NCBI GenBank assembly: GCA_033439265.1
Contig: JAVTVX010000027.1
Location: forward strand, 635,001-699,000
Direction: 5' to 3'
Length of the DNA stretch: 64,000 nt
From: Dillenia suffruticosa
Taxonomy: Eukaryota > Streptophyta > Magnoliopsida > Dilleniales > Dilleniaceae
A model generated the notes under the pieces. It did no database searches and was not told the origin of the DNA. It saw only the letters and a program-made list of their open reading frames with translations. Positions 59,507-64,000 of the stretch are shown piece after piece (the stretch's first letter is position 1; each line of letters starts with the position of its first letter). Made by a program: the position numbers and the translations under genes.

Positions 59507-60612
59507 CTCATGCAATGACTGTACTCACCGAGGTACATGTAAAATCAAACAGCAACAGTCACAAGTTTTTGATAGAGGTTTCATAAGGATTTCAGATTGG
59601 GCTGTTTTCTCGATGTTGAATCTGATTGCTATTGCGGGATTGTGACTAATGAATGATTTATCTAGGTTAGCATACGGCACTTCCATTGTGCATTTATTAC
59701 TCCAGTGCCGAATATTACTGTTAAATTAATTGAAGTCTTGGTTCCAAATATAGAATTTGTATTCCGAGACGAACTTGTCCTGCACCTTTTTGACCTTTTT
59801 TTTTTGGTTGAAAATATTTGTCCGGTGGCCGAAGGAATAAAGAGAAAAGATGCCATTGCCTTTCTCATGATTAAATTCCTCTTACACCATAGTATTCAAA
59901 ACATGCTCCAAGGACTCTAAACACACACCACTGCCAACCATCTGACTTCCTTAATCACTTTCTCCCAGTTAAATTCTAAATTGAAGATACCATACTGACC
60001 CCTTTTTTGCGGGGTTTTCCTAACCATGGTTCTTATATGTACGCTGATGTTCAAATATGATTTCTTGTGTTTGGGAAAAACTAGAAAAACACAAGAAATC
60101 AAATCCATATATATTTTTCAAAACTATCTTCCAGATTTCCAATTCATTTTTTTTGGGTGTATATTGGAACTCGAAACTGAGCCTATTACATGAGGGAGAG
60201 GGAAGGTGCCATTTGAGCCAAAGCTTTGTTTTAATGAACTAGTTATCTGAACGTAACTTTGGGCTGGGCTGGAGTCGGGCCTGCAGTGGATTAGCTCAAG
60301 CCTGGTTCTAATTCTGATGGGTCTAGAGATTACTTCAAGATCTGGGCCTATGGGCCTCCTGGGCCGGGCCGACAACCTCTGCAGTTAAGTATTGATTGGA
60401 GCCATGGATTACTAGAAACGTAGTTTAGATAAATAGGAATGTGCATAGTAATTGGGAAAATTACCGGCCATTTATTCTGAGAAAAACACTCACATTCAGT
60501 AGTGCAACTCAATTGTATTGTTTGCGTACAGCGTAGGAGGTTTATCTTATGCATGGCTGAGACAAAAGCATTCATATTTTCGTAGGACTAGTTGAGCTTT
60601 TGAGGTTAGTCC
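59507..60612. other. spacer between convergent VPS35 and UBC genes
   Basis: Holds both 3'UTRs; otherwise no gene. Short open frames here show no recognisable similarity. Confidence 0.5.
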
Positions 60613-61515
<903 letters not shown>

Positions 61516-61648
61516 TACTTGCAGTTTGGTCTTGACTCGCACAAATCGAGATTGTTTGGCAATATCTTTAGATGTCTATTGTGGAGATGTGACCTTGGGC
61601 TATTTCCTTTGCCTCAGCTTCAAGTCCTCATTGCGACAACTATAGGGG

Positions 61649-61674
61649 TATATAAAGAGGCGCATTTCTTATTG

Positions 61675-61675
<1 letters not shown>
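61649..61675 (-). promoter_or_regulatory. UBC promoter CCAAT and TATA-like elements
   Basis: The minus strand has CCAAT (61671-61675) followed by TTTATATA (61649-61656), about 135 bp upstream of the ATG. A long (GA)n tract lies further upstream at 61678-61710. Confidence 0.4.

Positions 61676-61677
<2 letters not shown>

Positions 61678-61710
<33 letters not shown>
61678..61710. repeat. (GA)n microsatellite
   Basis: A pure GA tract upstream of the UBC promoter elements. Confidence 0.9.
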
Positions 61711-61713
<3 letters not shown>

Positions 61714-61714
61714 A

Positions 61715-62530
61715 AACTTGGTTGCATTCTTTTTGGGTCCGTGGCTTGGTTGCATTCTTCTGGCATCTATGCTCTCCCACTACCACTACGAAAGAATCCT
61801 CCCTCTCTCTCTTTCTGTCTCTCCCTCCCTCCCCATTCATGCAATGCCACCCTATAGATAAAAAAATCCTCACTGAACCTTTGCCTAAAGAAGCCATTTT
61901 AATTGTTTAAATTAGAAAATTTGTTGCTTTATTTTTAGGTTCAAACTTCAAAGATAAATATTCAAGATTTCCAAAAGGGAGATTTTTTTGCAAGGGATGG
62001 CAGCATATATTCCTCCCGGCACATTCAAAACTATAATAGCCTCAAAAATGAGAGGCTGAATTGTAAGGAAATGAGAAGACCCTTTTCAGATTTTTAATTT
62101 TTTAATATCTTATTTTTTTTAATCAGGAATCGTAAAGCGTTTTTTCAATTCCAACTATCATCGGTCACAATGTTTGCTTGGTGAAAAAGATATATTCGTG
62201 CTTAGCACAAACATTTTGAATATGGGTCACGCCACGCTACCCTACCTTTCCCTGCATATCTCACACCATAACCATGTCTCTCCTTTCCCCCAAACCCACC
62301 CCACCTAAAGGAAATTTGACTCAACTGGTCAAAAATGGCACTGTCCTTTTCTGTATTTTACAAACTATTTTCCAATGAATTTTCTTCTTGAAATCTAATC
62401 CAAATGTCTGCATAAATACCAAGATCTGATGGCGCGAAAGTGCAAGGGCAAATCGAATGGCTAGGTCAGATGACCATGCTTAGAAGCTGACACGGCTCGG
62501 AAACCGGCTTGCCTAAGCTGGCCTAATGAC
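61715..62530. other. intergenic DNA upstream of UBC
   Basis: CT-rich around 61790-61840, otherwise ordinary spacer. No gene is visible. Confidence 0.5.
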
Positions 62531-62535
62531 CAAGA

Positions 62536-62617
62536 GGCCGTTTGAGGTTGCTTCGAAAATACTATTTACAAACACTTTGTGCTTATAAACAGTTTTTTAA
62601 TTTATAAGTCCATTTTA

Positions 62618-62654
<37 letters not shown>

Positions 62655-63001
62655 AAGTTATTATCTATTTAAATAAATGTTATTTAAAAGTAATAAACTG
62701 TTTGGTAAAATGAATATTTATAAATTATATATAAAAAAAAAATCATAGTAGGCATAAAATGCGATATAGTTATAATTTTTGTTAAATATAAAAGAATGAA
62801 AAAATATTTTTATTGGTCAAAATAAATTATTTTAATTGTATTTAAAAGTACCAAAATGAAAAAGTTGGTGAAAGCAATTATTGTTTTTTTGAGTTATAAG
62901 CATTTTTTTCGATTTATAAGTATTTTTATAAATTTTAATTATCAAACAATTAAATAACTTATAAGGTTTGACCAATTTATAAGCAACCTCAAACACCGTC
63001 T
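62536..63001. mobile_element. MITE-like element with inverted terminal repeats
   Basis: GTTTGAGGTTGCTT at 62540-62553 is exactly inverted as AAGCAACCTCAAAC at 62981-62994. The ends extend imperfectly outward (GGCCG / CACCGTCT). The 467-bp AT-rich interior has a poly-T run (62619-62650) and no coding sequence. Size, composition and inverted ends fit a miniature inverted-repeat transposon; no target duplication was resolved. Confidence 0.6.
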
Positions 63002-63463
63002 AAATCTGATGGGTTAAAGCTACAAGAGCTTATTGGATGCAGCACGAAGGAAACAAAACCATAATATCCAACAATGTGGAGGCTATCAAGCGAAAGAAAA
63101 TTAAGAGCCAAGAGAATTTAAAATGTACTTGCACCACTGATTACCAAAATAAAATCTGTCACTGTTGGGGGAATCTACTACTGGTCTGTTAATGCATTAA
63201 AAACCAATCAAGACAGGGAAAAAGGTGGCAAACATGCAATGTGATCACAACAATTATCAAAAAAAGCAACAGCAAACCACCCAATGATGCAATTTATGGC
63301 ATATCCCTGGCACTGACGGTTGAGACATTTTATATATACCAGCGGCTGCTGCTGCCCTTAGGATCTTAAATGGAGAAACAAAAGTGATTTTGTGGAAAAA
63401 GAAAGAGTATAGTGGTTGGAATTGTGTGACTTCGAGAGCCTCTCATATCTTGCTTTTGTCTGA
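63002..63463. other. ROP 3' flank
   Basis: Spacer and likely 3'UTR of the ROP gene; nothing else seen. Confidence 0.5.
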
Positions 63464-64000
63464 TCACAAAATGGAGCAGGCCTTTTGCCCCTTTCCCTTC
63501 TTTTTCTTCTGCTTCGGGGGTTGAAGAACGACCTTAATAGCCGCATCGAAGACTGCCTTCACATTCTGCAATCATAAGAACAACCTCCATGAAGAGGTTT
63601 GCTTTTAACTCTCCAAAACAAGAAGAATGCCATTAATAATGGAATCATTTACCTGCTGTGTTTTTGAACTGCATTCAATGTAAGCAGGTGCTCCAATCAG
63701 CTTTCTCAGCTCCTCTCCCTTTTAACATTAATTAAAATAAAGATAATTAGTTCCCTTTCGATTAACTCCATTAAGAAAGAAACCAGAAGGTGGACACCAC
63801 TCAATAAGGTCCGGACAACAAAATAACTGCAAAAGAGTATGTGAGGCATGCTGTACACACCTGAGCTGTTGAAATGGGTACAGCTCCAGGATGGTCTATA
63901 AAGAACTGCTTGTCGTCTCGAAGATCTGACTCAATTCCAATTTAATTTGTAAACTCAACATATACTTTATTTAAAATCAAGGAAACAAAAGAAGAAAAGG
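63464..64000 (-). CDS. ROP: ROP/RAC small GTPase, C-terminal exons (cut by window edge)
   Basis: Three minus-strand exons are visible: 63925-63861, 63718-63653 and 63565-63464, with GT-AG junctions and matching phases. They encode [40 protein letters not shown] (with the conserved guanine-binding C/S-SK motif) and [17 protein letters not shown]. They end in a polybasic region, [12 protein letters not shown], and CSIL, a type-I ROP CaaL box for geranylgeranylation and plasma-membrane anchoring. ROPs are plant Rho-type switches that direct actin, vesicle traffic and polar growth. The G-domain start and switch regions lie beyond base 64000; 63926-64000 is intron. The sequence fits the ARAC1/3/4/5/6 clade; the member cannot be told from this part. 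Confidence 0.95.

Overview
This 64-kb window is nuclear DNA from a flowering plant, almost certainly a eudicot. The genes are split by GT-AG introns, the intergenic DNA is very AT-rich with many microsatellites, and every recognisable protein is a plant type (MCA, HIPP, ROP, plant VPS35, plant SKP1). I could not identify the species. Exon coordinates come from splicing by eye; every gene model was checked for reading-frame closure across its introns.

Layout. 1-13.3 kb holds an imperfect tandem segmental duplication. Each unit carries a broken 5' fragment of an eIF3 subunit M gene (+) followed by a complete two-exon SKP1-like gene (-). Between the units lies a T-rich degenerate repeat that ends in a Helitron-type 3' hairpin and CTAG terminus (6043-6072). 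14.2-18.5 kb: a seven-coding-exon MID1-COMPLEMENTING ACTIVITY (MCA) gene (-). 18.5-28.6 kb: gene-poor, AT-rich DNA with short interspersed elements. 28.6-32.2 kb: an F-box gene (+) with an E2F-like site and a probable 5'UTR intron. 32.8-34.7 kb: a five-exon GDSL esterase/lipase gene (-), convergent with the F-box gene. 38.5-39.1 kb: a HIPP metallochaperone-like gene (+). 39.6-40.4 kb: a decayed GDSL pseudogene (-). 42.8-47.4 kb: a conserved plant gene of unknown function (+) whose first intron holds a 5'-truncated LINE flanked by a perfect 17-bp target duplication. 49.8-59.5 kb: a complete 22-exon VPS35 retromer gene (+). 60.6-61.5 kb: a complete UBC8/UBC10-type E2 ubiquitin-conjugating enzyme (-). 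63.5 kb to the end: the last three exons of a ROP/RAC GTPase (-), cut by the window edge.

How the genes relate. This is an ordinary plant chromosome segment, not an operon or defence island. Three gene types belong to ubiquitin pathways: two SKP1 copies, an F-box protein and an E2. Nothing in the sequence shows they act together beyond SKP1 and F-box proteins being general partners. MCA (calcium entry), ROP (membrane signalling) and VPS35 (endosomal recycling) are unrelated neighbours.

I found no convincing previously undescribed system. The most informative signals are the SKP1/eIF3m duplication, the T-rich Helitron-linked repeat, a SINE-like family with two target-duplication-flanked copies, the LINE insertions in introns, and the conserved gene of unknown function.
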